Origin: Cohnella faecalis
GTDB lineage: Bacteria; Bacillota; Bacilli; Paenibacillales; Paenibacillaceae
DNA length: 64,000 nt
Assembly (NCBI RefSeq): GCF_003570905.1
Contig: NZ_QXJM01000039.1
Coordinates: forward strand, 1,488,001-1,552,000
Reading direction: 5' to 3'
Position numbers and translations under genes: made by a program. The notes below the pieces were generated by a model. The model saw only the letters and a list, made by a program, of their open reading frames with translations. It was not told where the DNA came from and searched no databases. Positions 62,602 through 64,000 of this stretch are shown here, piece by piece (positions within the stretch are counted from its first letter, which is position 1; each line of letters opens with the position of its first letter).

Positions 62602-63603
62602 ATGAAGACGAGGCGCGTCAAAATACTCGGTACCGGAAAATATATGCCTAGTCGAATGGTGACAGATGAGGAAATGGACCTGCGTCTTGGGACGCCGCGA
62701 GGCTGGGTTCGCAAAATGACCGATGTTGCTGTTCGCCATTTTGCAAGCGACGAAGAAACCGCATCCTATATGGGAGCGAGAGCGGCTAAGGCGGCTCTTG
62801 CGGAAGCGGGACTAAGCCTTGCAGATATAGACTGTCTCGTATGCACGAGCGGGACGAGAGAGCAGGCGCTGCCCAGCACGGCCTCTTTGATCCAACAGGC
62901 GCTTGGCGAAGAGCTGTACGGCGTTCCCGCGTTCGACATCGATGCGACTTGCATCAGCTTCCTTGTTGGTCTTGATATAATGTCTTATTTAATAGAGGCG
63001 GGGCGTTACCGTCATGTGCTGCTCGTATCGACCGAGATCGCATCGGTCGGCTTGAATTGGAACGATAAAAAGAGCGCGGCATTGTTCGGAGACGGAGCGG
63101 CTGCCGTCGTCATCGGTCCTTCCGCAGGAGAAGACAAATCCGGCATCGTCGGAGCTTCGATTCGAACGTACAGCAATGGGGCGAGGCTGTCGGAAATACG
63201 CGGCGGCGGTACGCGCATACATCCGCGTGAGCATAATGCGGAGACGGAAGCCGACTTTCTATTTCGGATGAACGGAGAAGCCATTTTCAAAATGGCCTCG
63301 AAGCTGCTTCCGGGCTTTGTCGATGAACTGCTGGCCCCTTCCGGTTCCCGAATGGCCGATTTTCAAGCCGTTATTCCGCATCAGGGAAGCGCAATGGCCA
63401 TGAGGCTTATGAGAAAGAAGCTCGGCATTTCCGCAGAGCAGCTCGTGTACATCACTCCGAACCACGGCAATACGATTGCCGCTTCGATTCCTATGGGCTT
63501 GCATGAAGCGGTGAGCCAAGGGAAGGTCCGACGCGGCGACCGGGTGCTGTTGATCGGTACGGCTGCCGGGCTGTCGCTCGGAGGGATGATCCTTGACTAT
63601 TGA
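62602..63603 (+). CDS. 3-oxoacyl-ACP synthase III family protein
   Basis: 333 residues, FabH/KAS III fold. Catalytic triad: Cys in FDIDATCISFLVGL, His in AVIPHQGSAM and Asn in TPNHGNTIAAS; GGMILDY end typical of the family. ATG 62602 behind GGAGGG. It overlaps by 11 bp an ATP-grasp gene, an arrangement of specialised metabolism rather than the housekeeping fab operon, so it probably starts an acyl or related small-molecule pathway. Substrate unknown. Confidence 0.9.
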   Translation: MKTRRVKILGTGKYMPSRMVTDEEMDLRLGTPRGWVRKMTDVAVRHFASDEETASYMGARAAKAALAEAGLSLADIDCLVCTSGTREQALPSTASLIQQALGEELYGVPAFDIDATCISFLVGLDIMSYLIEAGRYRHVLLVSTEIASVGLNWNDKKSAALFGDGAAAVVIGPSAGEDKSGIVGASIRTYSNGARLSEIRGGGTRIHPREHNAETEADFLFRMNGEAIFKMASKLLPGFVDELLAPSGSRMADFQAVIPHQGSAMAMRLMRKKLGISAEQLVYITPNHGNTIAASIPMGLHEAVSQGKVRRGDRVLLIGTAAGLSLGGMILDY

Positions 63604-64000
63604 ACACTTCTCCGACGATATTCGCTTGACGATTTTGCTCACAGGAGGACGAGCGCCGGTCACGCTTGAGTTGGCGCGTTCCTTCCATTCCGCAGGCCAT
63701 CGGGTGCTCGTCGCGGAGAGCGCGCGTTACCACTTATGCCGCGTGTCGCGGGCGGTAGAGCGCAGCTTTCAAGTTCCTCCTCCTAATGAGAATACGAAGT
63801 CTTATCTCGACGCTATCGAATCGATCGTAACAAGCGAGCGGGTCGACGTTATCATTCCGACTTGCGAGGAAATTTTTTTCATAGCCAAAGGGCTAGATCG
63901 TTTACGCCGGCATTGTACGGTATGGGCGGCTCCAACCGAACAGCTAGGGGAACTGCACGACAAATGGAGGTTTGTCTTGCTGGCTGAGCGGCTCGGGTTA
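63593..64000 (+). CDS. ATP-grasp ligase-like protein, N-terminal part (cut by window edge)
   Basis: 136 codons to the window end. TTG start at 63593 with GGAGGG seven bases upstream; overlaps the KAS III gene by 11 bp. The N-terminus RLTILLTGGRAPVTLELARS, HRVLVAESARYH and VDVIIPTCEEIFFIAKGL matches the Rossmann-like pre-ATP-grasp domain of carbamoyl-phosphate-synthase-like ligases. LHDKWRFVLLAERLGL at the edge begins the ATP-grasp part. Likely couples a carboxylate to an amine or thiol in the same pathway. Confidence 0.75.
   Translation, partial: MTIEHFSDDIRLTILLTGGRAPVTLELARSFHSAGHRVLVAESARYHLCRVSRAVERSFQVPPPNENTKSYLDAIESIVTSERVDVIIPTCEEIFFIAKGLDRLRRHCTVWAAPTEQLGELHDKWRFVLLAERLGL

Overview
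The window looks like chromosome from a spore-forming Gram-positive bacterium of the Paenibacillaceae (Paenibacillus/Cohnella-like). It has a moderately GC-rich genome and strong AGGAGG-type ribosome sites with TTG/GTG starts. It carries an alpha/beta SASP gene with a sigma-G-type promoter, YtvI and YtaF sporulation membrane proteins, and an S-layer (SLH) surface protein. The backbone order citZ-icd-mdh ... phoPR ... polA-mutM-ytaF-coaE ... nrdR is the one known from Bacillus subtilis, opened up by extra blocks.

Layout: (1) 1-5.2 kb: ytvI (partial), ppk and ppx (polyphosphate synthesis and breakdown, convergent) and a lipoprotein. (2) 5.7-12.5 kb: citZ, icd, mdh, then hflK-hflC and a small membrane protein; the icd-mdh gap holds dispersed repeats. 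(3) 12.6-18.9 kb: MFS transporter, 5'-nucleotidase, class I fumarase, and a phosphate-type kinase/regulator pair in the order phoR-phoP. (4) 19-23.4 kb: AraC regulator divergent from a sugar/cyclitol block of two Gfo/Idh/MocA oxidoreductases and a TIM-barrel isomerase. (5) 23.4-39.2 kb: a phosphate-starvation block with two complete Pst gene sets, phoU, a stalk-domain/beta-propeller exoprotein and three signalling proteins (CBS-chemoreceptor, EAL-CBS-GGDEF, EAL); inside it lies a transposase-like gene behind a LexA-type box. (6) 39.2-48 kb: polA, a repeat array, an IS3-family element, then mutM-ytaF-coaE-lytic transglycosylase, SASP and nrdR. (7) 48-52.6 kb: a sugar ABC importer with a LacI regulator. 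(8) 52.8-57.2 kb: tRNA-Ala and an apparent tRNA-flanked island (broken HTH gene, mtnK, three small genes). (9) 57.3-64 kb: Fur-box-linked NEAT/SLH haem protein, an AT-rich nuclease-like DUF6602 gene with gene remnants, and the start of a KAS III/ATP-grasp cluster.

The strongest new observation is regulatory. Eight promoters share one exact geometry: four PhoP-type hexamers at 11-bp period, with the -10 hexamer starting 48 bp after the first hexamer. They precede ppk, phoP, the CBS-chemoreceptor, the propeller-pstS1 unit, pstB1-phoU, the pst2 operon, the EAL-CBS-GGDEF gene and the EAL gene. This predicts a local Pho regulon that joins phosphate uptake and polyphosphate synthesis to cyclic-di-GMP and chemoreceptor-type signalling through a shared CBS module.

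Three genes (pstA1, the LacI regulator, the NEAT/SLH gene) each lack one base in a G/C run. Restoring it gives full-length proteins, so these may be sequencing errors rather than true mutations. All calls come from reading the sequence; family names come from recognised motifs, not searches.
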